The notes beneath the pieces are model-generated. The model did not search any database. It was not told where the DNA came from and saw only the letters and a list, made by a program, of their open reading frames with translations. From NCBI GenBank assembly GCA_039583875.1, contig CM077162.1:60990822-61054821 (forward strand): a stretch of DNA of 64,000 nucleotides, given 5' to 3'. This document shows, in pieces, positions 20,900 to 32,253 of this stretch. This stretch comes from Platanthera guangdongensis (lineage: Eukaryota > Streptophyta > Magnoliopsida > Asparagales > Orchidaceae). The translations under genes and the position numbers were made by a program. Each line of letters starts with the position of its first letter. Position 1 is the stretch's first letter.

Positions 20900-23800
20900 C
20901 TAGGTTAACTCTTCTCCGTTAATCATTCCCAGTTGATTTATAAAGAATAGATGGGTTTTCTCATCCAATGGCTTGGTGAAAATATCTGCTCTCTGTAGAT
21001 CAGTAGGAATATGGATCAAGTTAATTTTCTTTTTATACACATTATCTCTAATGAAATGATGTCTTATTTCAATATGTTTAGTCCTAGAATGGTGAACTGG
21101 ATTCTGTGATATAGCAATAGCACTAGTATTATCATAAAATAGAGTTGAATTATTTAAGTTGACACCATAGTCTAAGAGTTGATTTTGTATCCATAGAATT
21201 TGTGAACAGCAGCTGCCAACAGCCATGTATTCTGCTTCTGCAGTTGATGTGGACACAGATGTCTGCTTTTTACAAAAACAGGAGACAAGTCTCATACCAA
21301 GGAACTGGTAAGTTCTAGAGGTACTTTTCCTGTCCACTCTACATCCAGCATAGTCAGCATCTGAGTATCCAGTTAACTCAAACTCTGACTCTACAGGATA
21401 CCAGAGTCCCAGACTAGGGCAACTCTTTATATATCTCAAAAATATTTTTAGGAAAATAAGGTGATATTCTTTAGGGTTCACTTGGAACCTAGCAGAAAGG
21501 CATGTGACAAACATTATATCAGGTCTGCTAGTTGTTAGGTATAATAGGGATCCAACAATTGCCCTATAATTTTTCTGATCCACATGTTTTCCTGCCGCAT
21601 CAGAATCCACAACAGCATTTGTAGCCATAGGGGTTTTCATCCCTGAAGCATCACCTATCCCAAACTTCTTGATAAGTTCTTTAACATACTTAGCTTGGGA
21701 GAGGAAGATACCATCTGTGAGCTGCTTCACTTGGAGGCCAAGGAAGTAGGAAAGCTCACTCATTCTACTCATCTCAAATTTAGAATGCATGAGGTCAGCA
21801 AACCGTTTGCACAATTTGGGATCAGTAGACCCAAAAATAATGTCATCCACATATATTTGTATTAACAGTATTTGGTCCTTATGATGTCTAGGGAAAAGTG
21901 TTTTATCTATGGTTCCTCTTGTTAATTTATGCTCTAAAAGAAAGCTTGCTAGGGTCTCATACCAAGCTCTTGGAGTTTGCTTTAAATCATAGAGAGCTTT
22001 ATGCAATTTATAAACAAAAGAGGGTTGAGTTGGAGAGATAAAACCTGGAGGTTGTTCTACATAAACCTCTGCTTGAAGTAGTCCATTCAGAAATGCACTT
22101 TTGACATCCATTTGGTGGACCTTGAATCTCTTGTGAGCTGCATAGGCAAGGAATATCCTAATGGCCTCTAACCTTGCAACAGGGGCAAAGGTTTGGTCAT
22201 AGTCTATTCCTTCCTCTTATCTGTAGCCTTGAGAAACAAGCCTCGCCTTGTTCCTCACTATTTTGCCTTGAGCATCCAACTTGTTCCTGTAGACCCATTT
22301 GGTTCCAATAACTGGGTAGTTATGGGGTCTTGGAACCAAATCCCAAACTCTACATTTCTCAAACTGATTTAGTTCCTCTTGCATTGCAATGATCCAGTGG
22401 GGATCTTGCTCTGCCTCATGAATGATGAGAGGTTCATTTTGAGAGAGAAAATAGGCATGCATCAAGTCTTGGTTGAGTTGATGCCTTGTTTGTACACCTG
22501 CTGAAATGTCTCCAATCACTTGAGATCTAGGGTGATCTCTAAGTGTGACAAGATCAGTTGGTGGAGTTGGTTGGGCAACAGCTTCTGTGTTTGAATCCTC
22601 TTAGGGAATGATACTAGATGTTGAGGGAAGTTCAGCCACTTTCTCTTGACTTTCCTCTTCACTATCTTCAGTAATCTGTGGAGTAGGATGATTTGATACC
22701 TCATGGGTAATGTTCAGTCCATCCATAGACTCACACAGTGGTGGAACCTGCAAAGAGCTTATGGTAGAAATATCTTTCTCCTTATATGACATGTTAGTCT
22801 CATCAAAAGATACATGAATAGATTCTTCAATTTTAAGAGTTGATTTATTATACACCCTATAAGCTTTACTGATCATGGAGTATCCCTGAAACAATCATTC
22901 ATCAGCTTTAGCTTGAAATTTTGCTATGTATTTCTTATCATTATTGTGAATGTAACAAATGCAACCAAAATTTTTAAAATAATCTACTTTAGGTTTCTTC
23001 CCTTTGAGTAATTCATAGGGAGTCTTGCCCTTCAGCTTATATATCAAACTTCTATTCAACACATAGTTGGAGGTGTTCAATGCCTCTGCCCAAAAGGATA
23101 GAGGAAGGTGAGCATCTGACAACAATGTAGTAGCAGATTCAATAAAGGTTCTATTTTTCCTTTCAGCTACCCCATTTTGTTGAGGAGTTCTAGGAGCTGA
23201 GAAAGTGTGCCTGATCCCTTCACTCTGACAGAACTCTTGCATAAGAAGAGAATAAAACTCTGTCCTATGATCACTTCTGATCAGGGTAATGTGAGTATTG
23301 AACTCACTCTGTGTGCATTAGAGAAACTTTATCAAACACTTAAAGTTATCAGACTTCTTCCTTAGAAAGAACACCCATGTGAATCTAGAGAAGTCATCTA
23401 CAACTACTAAAGTATAGGATTTCCCTCCTAATCTTTGTACTGTAATGGGTCCAAAGAGATTCGTGTATAACAGATACAAAATCCTAGGTGAATCACTCTT
23501 ATTAAGTGACTTAAAGCTATTTTTGGTTTGCTTGCCTAATTGACAAGCCCTGCAAAGTCCTTCCTTCTTGTAGGGGCCAGAAGGTAGTCCTCTAACAAGG
23601 TTGTCCTTAGATATCCTAGCAATGGTTCTAAGGTTTATATGTCTTAATATTTTATGCCATAGTTCATTAGGTCTACAAATGGAATTGAACAAGCATATAT
23701 CTACCTTAGTTGAAAGAAAATCTACAAGATAAATGTTACCTTTCCTTTTACCTGTCAACACAGTTGTATTGTCCTCTGATTTGATTTTGCATGAGGATTT

Positions 23801-24088
23801 GTTGAAAATCACTTGGTAGCTTTCATCATACAGTTGACTGATGTTGATTAAGTTGTGCTTCAGTCCTTCCACATAAGCTACTTTCTTGAATGTGACTGAG
23901 CCAATCTGGACGGCACCATATCCTTTTGTTAGTCCAAAGTTTGAATCACCAAAGATTACTTTGGGTCCAAGTTTGGCTTTGAAGGAAGTGAAGTTCTCCT
24001 TGTTTCCTGTCATGTGCTTTGAGCACCCACTATCCAGATACCATTGCTGGTTTGATGTTGGATAGGTCTTCACCTGCACATAAAACAA
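20900..24088 (-). pseudogene. pol: Sirevirus 1 Pol: protease, integrase, reverse transcriptase, RNase H
   Basis: The open stretches 23318-24088, 22895-23242, 22601-22894, 22217-22519 and 20900-22111 share one frame, broken by single stops and a short gap. Protease has WYLDSGCSKHM. Pre-integrase zinc domain is LWHKILRHI to CRACQLGKQ. The integrase core keeps its second Asp (IRSDHRTEF) and Glu (PQQNGVAERKNR), but the first catalytic Asp is Asn (YTNLFGP, codon 23459-23461). A stop lies at 23318-23320. RT shows WVYRNKLDAQGKIVRNKARLV, a stop at 22217-22219, then [10 protein letters not shown] and YVDDIIFGS at 21842-21853. RNase H has [26 protein letters not shown] and [13 protein letters not shown]. 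Confidence 0.95.
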
Positions 24089-24299
24089 TTTATTTGTTTG
24101 ACCCAGTTTACCTTGGACCTAGGTTGATAACCTTTAAATTCTGAAATAAAAGACATCCCAGGTTGATTCTTATAGCCTTCAGGATGATATGTCCTAGGAG
24201 GTATTATCCATTCAGTATAAGGGTTAAAACTTTGAGATGTAGGACCTCTAGGTTTGAAGTTTGATTTGCCTTTGAAAGATTTTTCAAAACTCTGAGCTC

Positions 24300-24470
24300 T
24301 GTTCGACGATCTCTGAGTTGAGTTTGACGATCTTGGGTCAAATCGTCTACCTCCGTTCGAAGATCGAGTATGGTAGAGTTCAGGGTTCAGAGATCATCGA
24401 CCTGAGTTGGACGATTCATACTGAGATCATTGAGCTCCATTCGACGATCGTCGAGCTCCGTTCGACATTT
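24300..24470. repeat. TCGACGA motif cluster in the Gag-protease linker of Sirevirus 1
   Basis: At least six units such as GTTCGACGATC and GATCGTCGAGCTCCG lie in coding sequence. They give a low-complexity peptide of Arg-Arg-Ser-Ser-Asn type. The core is the one repeated in the LTRs. Confidence 0.75.
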
Positions 24471-26106
24471 TCTGTTGAACTTTTGTTTTCTTAGGTAAAT
24501 CAGAATTCTTCCTAGCCACATCTACAACTCCCTTACCTTTATCTGAGATATACTTGATTGGGGTTGTTAATACTATAGGTTGGCTGGATGAAGCACCCAA
24601 GCCCAGTGTACTATTGAATCTTGAGTTCACTATGTTTGTGATGTCCATTAGTTTGATACTTCTCCCATTGAGGGATTCTTCAAACTTCTTGGCCTCTGAT
24701 AGTTCACTTTTCAGTGAGGCTATCTTCTCCCTACAACATTCCAACTCCTCAGAGAGTTTGAGGTTATCTGATTTTAAGGTGCTTTGTTCAGACATTTGAT
24801 TTTTGAGAGAAATAATTTCTTTCTCAGATTTTAATCGATCTAAACAAAGTGCCTTAAATTCACATTTGAAGTCCTCTGAATTAAAATCAAATGAGTCTAT
24901 TACCTGATCCTCTTCATATTGAGTTTCTGATTCAGACTTTGACCCTTGTTCTGCATCAGTATTGTGTTGAGAGGCATTGATAGCGATCATGCATAACTCC
25001 TTTTATTCAGCATCATCTTCATCATCACTTGAGCTGGATGACGCTTCTGATTCTTCTTCTGTTTCACTCCAGGTTTCAGCTACAAACCCCTTCCTGGTAT
25101 GTTTGTTCTTGATGGAGGAGGGTTCGTCATTGCTGTTCTTCCTAAGGTCTTTGTCTCTTCTCCTTTCTTTCCTGTCCTTCTTGTCCTTATACTGATTTTT
25201 TGGACAGTCAAACACAATGTGGCCTGGTTTCCTGCATCCAAAACAAATAATTTCCTTGTTATTGGACTTATCATACCTTGGCTTTTCATGCCCTCTGGAT
25301 GACTTTTTCCTGAAGTCCTTCGTGACTATTTTATAAAACCTTTGGGCAGTAGGCTTAGCAGCTCTTCATTTCCTGTGACCTTGTCTTCAGACAGATCCTC
25401 AATAGCTTTGAATGCTATTGATTTCTATTTTCAGATTGCTGGTGAAGCAGCCTTCTGCTCTTCTTCTTTATTCTTGATGAGCAGCTAATAAGACTTGAGC
25501 TTGCCCAAAAGAGCCTCAGTGGTGATCTCATTTAGGCTTCTGGCATCCTTGATTGGCCAGATCCTTGAGTCCCAAGTGCTGGGGAAGCACATTAGGATTT
25601 TTTTCATTGAGTTCAGTTAGTGAGATCTCATTGTCCAAGGTTTTCAGTTCATTGACTATAAGAATGAGTCTGTTATACATATCAGCAACTGACTCAGTTT
25701 CTTCTTTCTTGAAGTTCTCATACTGAGTTATGAGATGGGATCTTCTATCTTTCCCTTCATCTACAGATCCTGATACTATTTCAGATAGTTTGTCCCATAT
25801 CTCCTTTGCTGAGTTGCATTCAGCTACTTTTTGAAAGATTTCATCATACATGGTTTGTGCCAAAATGTTCATTGCTTTGGCATCTGCAACTTTCCATTTT
25901 TTTATTTCTGCATCTGTTCCTGAAGGAGGTGGAACAACACTTGTACTTGTATTTTCTGGGGGTCTTGGACACACTGTCAAAATAGAATTAAAGATATCTT
26001 CATCAATAGAATTCATGTACAATCTTATCCTTGCCTTCCAAAGTGCAAACGTAGATAGATTGCACACTGGAGGTCTACTGCTAGCATAATCTTTCTTTTG
26101 GGCCAT
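24427..26106 (-). pseudogene. gag: Sirevirus 1 Gag
   Basis: The ATG at 26104-26106 opens MAQKKDYASSRPPVCNLSTF, followed by a copia Gag domain (FALWKARIRLYM, DAKAMNILAQTMYDEIF, SAKEIWDKLSEIVSGS) to about residue 190, where the frame ends at 25528. After a decayed spacer comes a CCHC knuckle CFGCRKPGHIVFDC at 25204-25245. Next are a Lys/Arg-rich stretch, an acidic serine run (SSSSSDDEDD) and a heptad-like coiled coil (LKSEKEIISLKNQM to LKSELSEAKKFEE). A C-terminal coiled coil is typical of Sirevirus Gag, where interaction with the LC8 dynein light chain has been reported. It ends in RRSSNGAQ-like repeats encoded by the TCGACGATC motif (24300-24470). Confidence 0.9.
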
Positions 26107-26224
26107 GTTCTGTGAAGAAATAAATCTAATAACAAACTTAAAACAAATAGATCTAACTAGAGGGATCTTTTGGTTCAGGTGTTAGCCTGTGCAACCACTA
26201 AGGTGTGGTATTTTAACCAACCTT

Positions 26225-26236
26225 GCTTTGATACCA
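26225..26236 (-). promoter_or_regulatory. Primer-binding site, tRNA-iMet, Sirevirus 1
   Basis: On the minus strand TGGTATCAAAGC lies 3 bp after the 5' LTR end. It is the standard plant copia primer site for initiator tRNA-Met, with one change from TGGTATCAGAGC. Confidence 0.92.
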
Positions 26237-26238
26237 AT

Positions 26239-28147
26239 TGAAAGTGCAGGTTAGATCTGATATACTCTAGAGGGGGGGGGGTGATTATAGTATGGTGCTC
26301 ACTATAAACTTTTTACAGCTATTGTTGTATTCCTAAGTGAACAGGGAAGTAATTAAAATAATGCAAGCACAACAACTATCTAATCACAGAGCAATCACAG
26401 TGCACAGCCAGAAAACAAAAGAAAAGAACAACCAGATGACACAAGGAGCTATAGTGGTTCCCCAAACAATCTGGGTACATCCACTCTTTTACAACCCTAG
26501 GTAGGAATCCACTGCAGGATGAGTTGATCAGGTGTCTTGGGCACCAATGAGCTTTTGATAAGGTGCTCAAAAAGCAAACCAAATTTTTTGATTAGGTGTC
26601 TTGCCACCACTGAGTTTTAACAAGGTCTCAGAAACCAGCACAAAACTTTTGAAGGGAGTTTTGAGAAACCCTTTTACAGCAGAAAAGGAAGAGGTGAGAT
26701 GTTCTTCTCTATCAACAATCAGAGAGAAGACTAGTGGATGATGTTGTCAAAGCTCCACCTAAGATCTGGAAGTTGTTCAGGAAAAGAAGCTTTGCACTAA
26801 GGTGACAGGCCTTTAGTAGGTGAGATCTCCAGCAAAGAATGATTCCAGCAATAGTTGAAATGTATAGTGTCTGGAGTCTTGATGAATGAAGCCTTTGAAC
26901 ACTTGAGTCAAAAGAGATCTAGAGATTCTTCTTTTCTGTATGTCGATCTCCTTCACTGGTGAGTGTTCTGAATGAATTCTGTTAGTGTGTTTGTTGCTTT
27001 GTTACTGCTTGATCCTTTTTTTTGTGTGTGTCACACTTCTGACTGATGAACATTCAAACTTTTAAATGTCGAGCAGTAATTGCAGTTGGCTTTGGAAAGA
27101 ATCAGCAATCAATGACTTTCCTAACTGTCCCATAGAAAAACGACATGTAATTGTCCATAGTCAATGCGCGTTCTAATGGTAACATTCTGAGAAGATCTGA
27201 CAATAAATGTTCAGGAATCAGCGCCAAGAAACAGGACGGGAAACTTGAAGAAAACCTAGTCTGGATTCGTCGAACGAAGAACATAATTCGTCGAGCTGCA
27301 CTTGTGTTCGTCGAGCTGAGCTTAAGAGGGTTCATCGAGCTGATCTTAAGAGAGTTCGTCGACCAGACAATCTTCATTCGTCAAACAGACAGTTTTCATT
27401 CGTCAAGCTGAGAACCATATTTGTCGAGCTGAGAAAAGTTCTGGACTTAGGCAAAATACTGTGCATCTGCTGAAATGCTGTGTCGACATAAGTTGATGTC
27501 GACAGATTGATCTTGGTGTCGACACAAGTCCTCTGTTGTCGACATAAGCGGGTATCGACTGATATCCTGGTGTCGACACAAAACCTCTGGTGTCGACATA
27601 AGCTGGTGTCGACACAAATTGTCTAGTGTCGACACAAACCCTAAGTGTCGACACAAATTCTCTGAGTCCATAAATCGTCGAGTAGAGTACATCATTCGTC
27701 GACCTGAGAAGCTGACTTCGTCGACCTGAGAAATTGACAACTTGTGGTCCAAGTTCGTCGAGCTCAGAATATAATTCGTCGACCGAAGCTTGAAGCTGGA
27801 CTTAGAAGAAAAATCTTGAAGTTGTCCTGACTTTGGCTTGATGTAGAAACTGAGTCTTCGTCGAATAGAGAACACAGATCGTCGAGCTCAGCACTAAGAA
27901 TTGTCTCATAATCGTCGAGCGCAGAACTCCTTTCGTCGAGCTGAGTTCGACGAACGTCGAACACACTTTACTTGATCTTGAAAACTTATTAAGCTATATT
28001 CTTTGATGGTCTTGTTGAAATCTGGTCCATCTGGAGTTGAGCCTAAGGACTTGACCTAGACTCTAGGACACAACTTGACCCTGGCAATACATGATGGGTC
28101 ACATCCTAAGTCAGTGAACCTAGCCCAAATCAACTAGGGATCTAACA
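26239..28147 (-). repeat. Sirevirus 1 5' LTR
   Basis: About 1909 bp, the partner of 1891-3793. It differs by scattered substitutions and a longer G run near 26271-26282. The conserved box is at 26452-26488 and the motif array at 27265-27962. Confidence 0.95.
27265..27962. repeat. TCGTCGA / TGTCGACA motif array in Sirevirus 1 LTR (right copy)
   Basis: Same composition and order as at 2915-3607. TCGTCGA units flank a central block of GTGTCGACACAA-like units (27480-27655). Confidence 0.85.
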
Positions 28148-28152
28148 CCCTG
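28148..28152. repeat. Target-site duplication, right copy, Sirevirus 1
   Basis: CCCTG, one mismatch to CTCTG at 1886-1890. Confidence 0.6.
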
Positions 28153-29411
28153 TCCTCCTCCTCTACACTCTCCTCCTTCTCCCTAGAGCTATCACCATAG
28201 CTTGGTGTTGATTGGGGAGAGGGGGCCTCTGGCCCTACCTACAACTAGGAGGGTTGAACTGGCCTTGCCGCCTTAGCTATGGTCCCCTCCATGGAAACCT
28301 CTCCTCAGGCCCTGGTCCTAAAAATCTAGCTGCCTCTAGCCCAACCGATTATTTGGCTCTTGGTGGCCTCATGTCGGTTATTGTAGCTCTTCTGTATGCC
28401 AGGGCTCTACCCTCCTGGCCTCCTGCCCCTTGCTACCTCCTGTCTCCTTCTTCTCCTCCACAGCCCACCTGGCTAACTTCTTGGCAAACGCCTGGTTGGA
28501 CTCGTCCCATAAACTTCCTGGGCATCCCTATCCATAAACTCCTCGAAGGATAGCGGGGGCACCTTCTTCAACTCCATCCTGAAGAATCCTTGTTAAATCC
28601 CCATGATGAAGACCACCATGAGGGTATGCACTGACATCTCCTACATCTGGAGAACCTCCTCTGAGAATCAGTCAACATAGCAATCCATAGTCTCGTTCAC
28701 TCCCTGCTTGATGATAAACAAGGACTCTGACTCCCTCTTCCTCTTCTTGGAAGTGCTGGACCTCAGCAAGAACCATCAAAGTAGGTCCTCGAATTAGTAG
28801 TTGGAGCTGGACGGTAACTAATGCAACCAATCCCTCGCATTTTCCTTAAGGTTGATGGCGAAGAGTCAACAATTGAAGGCTTCTAACATCTACTTCATAG
28901 AAAACACAACCTTGAAACATTGGATGTGCTGGACTGGGTCATCCCTCCTAGTGTAGTAGGACATCTCTAGCTCGCGGATCCCCTATGGAACTGGGGTGTA
29001 CGAGACCTGCTCGTTGAAGGGACATCCCTCCCCTGCCGGGGGAGCCGGGCGATATCCCGCATCCATCTTGTCGGGCCTTCCCGCATTCGCCGAGCTGGGG
29101 AACAGGACTCACCCTTGGACATCTCGTCCAGGGAGATCCCGCCCACTACCTTTTGTCGCCGCATCCTTCCCAGTCCACCAAACAGGAGCGTTCTCGCCTA
29201 GGTCCCGGGCTACAGCCACTGGGACCGGGGGTGTCGAGCACTCACCGTGAGTGGGAGTGTGAAGGTTATGAGGTTCCGCAACTCTTGCCTTAAATCATCA
29301 AACAAGTCGAGAGTGGTGAGAGGTGGAGGGGGTGACATGTCACCCTGGTTAGAACCTTGCCATTTGCCTCCATTCATTGAGCTCACTAAGGATTTCGGTG
29401 CTAATCACTCT
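28153..29411 (-). pseudogene. Gag core of the Tat-like element
   Basis: Minus-strand translation around 28800-28960 reads DDPVQHIQCFKVVFSMK, stop, MLEAFNC, stop, LFAINLKENARDWLH. This matches the capsid segment of Tat-type Gag (DPQDHVQ..., LF...L...A..W...LP). Downstream, 28540-28800 gives a KKVPPLSFEEFMDRDAQE-type segment. At least four in-frame stops are visible. It is continuous with the zinc-knuckle remnant at 1607-1885 once the Sirevirus is removed. Confidence 0.8.
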
Positions 29412-29428
29412 CCACGCTCACCGCACCA
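29412..29428 (-). promoter_or_regulatory. Primer-binding site, tRNA-Phe, Tat-like element
   Basis: The plus strand reads CCACGCTCACCGCACCA, which is the 3' end of plant tRNA-Phe(GAA) including CCA. On the minus strand its complement follows the LTR end TTTCAACA after three bases. This fixes the inner edge of the 5' LTR at 29432. Confidence 0.85.
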
Positions 29429-29431
29429 AAA

Positions 29432-29521
29432 TGTTGAAATCGAAAACTAGCTTCTTGTGGAGTTCGAACCCTTGTAGATGTGGCGACTACACACTTACTT
29501 TGCCTAACAAGCATAGCTGAC
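29432..29521 (-). repeat. 5' LTR of the Tat-like element, inner fragment
   Basis: The LTR edge TGTTGAAATC begins here. After 90 bp the LTR is interrupted by the non-autonomous element and resumes at 35899. Confidence 0.7.
29517..29521. repeat. Target-site duplication, left copy, non-autonomous element
   Basis: CTGAC matches 35894-35898 exactly. Confidence 0.97.
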
Positions 29522-29796
29522 TGATGAGTCCACTTTATATACCTATTTTCGGACTCATCTGGGCTAGTTTTCACGCAGTTGCACTTCACTTTTAGTTCTT
29601 TATCGTTCCTATTTTATCTAATCTTTATTTCCATAGGAAGTGCACATTTATGCCCGTGGTTGTGTATTTTGTTATTTTTATAGTTTATACTACCTTTTGT
29701 TATTGTCTGGAATGTCTGCACAGATTAGTGATTGGTTTTTCCTATCGGTACAGGGGTCGTGTGCGTGTTCCGGGATGGTTATGAAACAGGAATACT

Positions 29797-30140
29797 GCGC
29801 ACGATCATGGGATCTAATGCGCACGACCACTGGTCATGCGCCCCTGATCGTGCGCACTACTCTTCGTTTTCCAGAATCAGCCTAGGGTAAGCGCACGACC
29901 ACTGGACATAAGGCGCACGACCACCGGTCGTGCTCCACTGATCGTGTGCATTGATTCCTCTTTTTTGGAGTCCTGTCTGGGTAATCGCACGACCATTAGA
30001 CTTAGTGCGCACGGCCATTGGTCGTGCGCCACTACTCGTGCGCATTATCCCAGTTCTTCTTCCTGATATTCCATGCCAGTGCGCACGAGCATAGGACATA
30101 GTGCGCACGACCACTGGTCGTGCGCCTGTGATCGTGCGCA
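29797..30140. repeat. GCGCACGACC palindrome array in non-autonomous 5' LTR
   Basis: Perfect palindromes of the type GCGCACGACC-ACT-GGTCGTGCGC alternate with GATCGTGCGC and GCGCACGA half-sites, in about four composite units of roughly 95 bp. The last unit ends 20 bp before the TATA box. Confidence 0.92.
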
Positions 30141-30159
30141 TTGTTCATTTCTGCTTTTG

Positions 30160-30168
30160 TATAAATAG
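30160..30168 (+). promoter_or_regulatory. TATA box, non-autonomous 5' LTR
   Basis: TATAAATAG, the same octamer and spacing to an upstream palindrome array as in the Athila LTR. Confidence 0.8.
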
Positions 30169-31101
30169 TGCAGGTCTCGCCCTAATTGAGAGAGGATCCG
30201 GAGCTCGACATTTCTCCGCCGTTTTCTACCTTCTCCGCCGTTCCCCTTCATCTTCCACCCTAGGGAGGTGCTCCGGGCAAGCTTTCATCACCAAATCTGA
30301 GCCGGAGCTTCCTCTCGGCCTCCTCCTTCATCCGTGAGCTTCAAGTAGGGTTTGACGCCATAGCCATCAAGCAAAGGAATGCTAGCAAACTTCGTCCGCT
30401 ATCGTGAGATGAAGAATACGGGCCATTAGAAGGTGGTGAAAGCCCTTCTCTACCCCGGACGCAGTTGAGGACCGAGCTTGGACGCGGAATGACAATCAGA
30501 CGATTCCAACCGAGAATCCTCAGCAAGACTTCGGATTCGGTCGATCTCTTGACTTGTTCTTACTTTATTGTTGAATATTGGTGTTTAAACCTATTTATAT
30601 TGATGAAGTGCACTGTGGTTGTTTATGTTATGTGTTTCATGTCTATGTGATTCCTATTTCATATTACTGCCTAAGTTGCTTGAGTTGCGCCATATTCCAT
30701 CCACCACCATCCACCCGTGCCGCACTAGCAATTGCTACTGCCGTGCGTAGTGAAGAGGTGCTCACGACCCTCATTCCGCCGTTCTAACCACCTCATCCGC
30801 TAGCCTTCTCGTACATCTGCCTAGTGATTCGGTGCATAGCGGCCCGACTAGTCTTCCATCCCGCCTGGTGAAGCATCGCATAGCGGCGTTGCATAGGAGT
30901 AGTTGTTAGCCTTTTATTTTCTTTTTTCGCAAACATCAAAGCCCATTTAGTTAGCTCCGACATAAGGACTTCAATCTCAAGTCCTCCTCGAAATTAACTC
31001 CACCTTACTGTGTTCCTTGTGAGATCGATACTTGGGAAAACCACCATTTTATATTACTTGTGCGACCGGTTCACTGCCGTGATCTTAAGCATCAAGTTTT
31101 T

Positions 31102-31117
31102 TGCGCCGTTGCCGGGG
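31102..31117 (+). promoter_or_regulatory. Primer-binding site, tRNA-Asp, non-autonomous element
   Basis: TGCGCCGTTGCCGGGG starts 7 bp after the LTR end. It matches the tRNA-Asp complement as in the Athila element, except at the CCA-proximal end (TTGCGCC instead of TGGCGCC). Confidence 0.85.
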
Positions 31118-31335
31118 ATACACAGTCGTGTGAGTTTTTAGAGAGGGAGATAATAGATTGAAGCCCTTTTCCATTTGTCTATATCATTTTTTTTATTATT
31201 TATTTGCTTTGGTTATTAGAATTTTTATTTTGCTTATTTCTTTTTACCCTTTTCTGATTTTTGATTTAGATAGCAGATCCGTGCTATTTTCATTTTAGCT
31301 GTATAGCACTTTTTCAGCAATTATTTTTGTTCGTG

Positions 31336-32253
31336 ATGGATCCTTATGCTGAGTGCCGTATCCTTGACACTTTGCGCAGATCCATGGATTCCATTGCTGT
31401 TATGAATGCCGAGCATTGCATTCGGTGTTTGTTATGTCATGGTGTGGGCCACATGTTGAAGGATTGCCCTCGTTTGTGCAAGCCTTCTCCCTCTGAGGGC
31501 GTGTGCACAACAACCTCCCGTTCGTGGAAGACTGTTGTGGACAGGCCTACCAGGGTGTTGCCTGGCCCATACACTGATATAACACACTTTGCTCATTCTT
31601 TACCCGTTGAGATTACTGAAGAGTCTTTGGCCGCATATAGCTCTTTCATGGGTCCCTCGATCCATTTTTACGAGCTTTCCTCGAGTGATGATGATCACTC
31701 TGGTGTTAGCCAGCAAAAAGAGGAGCAGGAACTCATGGAAGCTCCTGTATGGGATGATGAGATTGTTCCGGTCGTCGACGGGGTGGCGTCAACGAATGAT
31801 TTTGCGATGGGGCCTGCTCATTCAGTGCTTGATTTTGAGAGCAGCCTAGCCCCTCCGCAATTTTTGCCGGATTGTGCTATTCCTCTTTCTTGTGAGTCGG
31901 TTGATGATGTTGTCTTTGTTGATGATTCGGTGCCCGAGGTTGCGCCGAAGTGGGATGATGATTCCTCTATCTCCAACGGAGAAAGTGGATCTTCGGAACA
32001 CTTTTACGCACCCCGGTGGGATGAGGAATATCCCGTTTCTGATGCGGAGGTTTTCACCTCCTTATTTTATGAGGTCGTTCCTCTTACCACCGCGGACCTC
32101 GAGTTCTCGGATTCCCATCGGTATGACTCGTATGATACCGACGATGATCTCTGCTTGGATCCTGCTGAGAGTGACATCGGGATCACTCTCCCATTTTCTG
32201 ATTATTTTAGTTCTTCGTCTCCTTTATTTCTTGATCCCCATACTTTATCTTAG
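31336..32253 (+). CDS. CCHC zinc-knuckle protein with acidic W-D-[DE] repeats
   Basis: An ORF of 305 codons from the ATG at 31336. A zinc knuckle CLLCHGVGHMLKDC (C-x2-C-x4-H-x4-C) lies at residues 31-44, near the N-terminus instead of at the end of a capsid domain. The rest is strongly acidic. It carries the motif A-P-x-W-D-[DE]-[DE] three times, at about residues 136, 203 and 225 (APVWDDE, APKWDDD, APRWDEE). A fourth copy (VRWDDDE) follows the TAG stop in the same frame. I see no capsid domain, enzyme motif, signal peptide or membrane segment. I do not recognise the family. A reduced Gag-like RNA-binding protein or a captured gene fragment are both possible. Confidence 0.75.
   Translation: MDPYAECRILDTLRRSMDSIAVMNAEHCIRCLLCHGVGHMLKDCPRLCKPSPSEGVCTTTSRSWKTVVDRPTRVLPGPYTDITHFAHSLPVEITEESLAAYSSFMGPSIHFYELSSSDDDHSGVSQQKEEQELMEAPVWDDEIVPVVDGVASTNDFAMGPAHSVLDFESSLAPPQFLPDCAIPLSCESVDDVVFVDDSVPEVAPKWDDDSSISNGESGSSEHFYAPRWDEEYPVSDAEVFTSLFYEVVPLTTADLEFSDSHRYDSYDTDDDLCLDPAESDIGITLPFSDYFSSSSPLFLDPHTLS

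Larger units (their letters stand above)
1891..28147 (-). mobile_element. Sirevirus-type Ty1/copia retrotransposon 1
   Basis: The element is bounded by 1.9-kb LTRs starting TGTTGG and ending TTCA when read on the minus strand. It has a tRNA-iMet primer site at 26225-26236 and a polypurine tract at 3794-3805. In minus orientation the order is Gag (26106-24427), protease-integrase-RT-RNase H (24088-20900), then a long third ORF (20501-4036). A coiled-coil Gag and an extra ORF after RNase H are hallmarks of Sireviruses. An Athila element of 13.6 kb plus a 5-bp duplication sits in the third ORF, so the original length was about 12.6 kb. Scattered stops make it inactive. Confidence 0.92.
29522..31094 (+). 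repeat. Non-autonomous element 5' LTR
   Basis: 1573 bp matching 34322-35893. It has a GCGCACGACC palindrome array at 29797-30140, a TATA box at 30160-30168 and a GC-rich leader after it. ORFs in the leader (for example near 30180-30340) are conserved between the two LTRs only because the LTRs are copies. Confidence 0.96.

Noticed and set aside
28212..29450. Plus-strand Pro/Ser-rich ORFs suggesting a host gene
   Set aside because: The opposite strand encodes recognisable Tat-type Gag with stops. The plus-strand ORFs are its shadows.
30101..30337. Conserved small ORF in both LTRs of the non-autonomous element (also 34901-35137)
   Set aside because: Conservation follows from the LTRs being copies. 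There is no domain and it overlaps the promoter array and leader.
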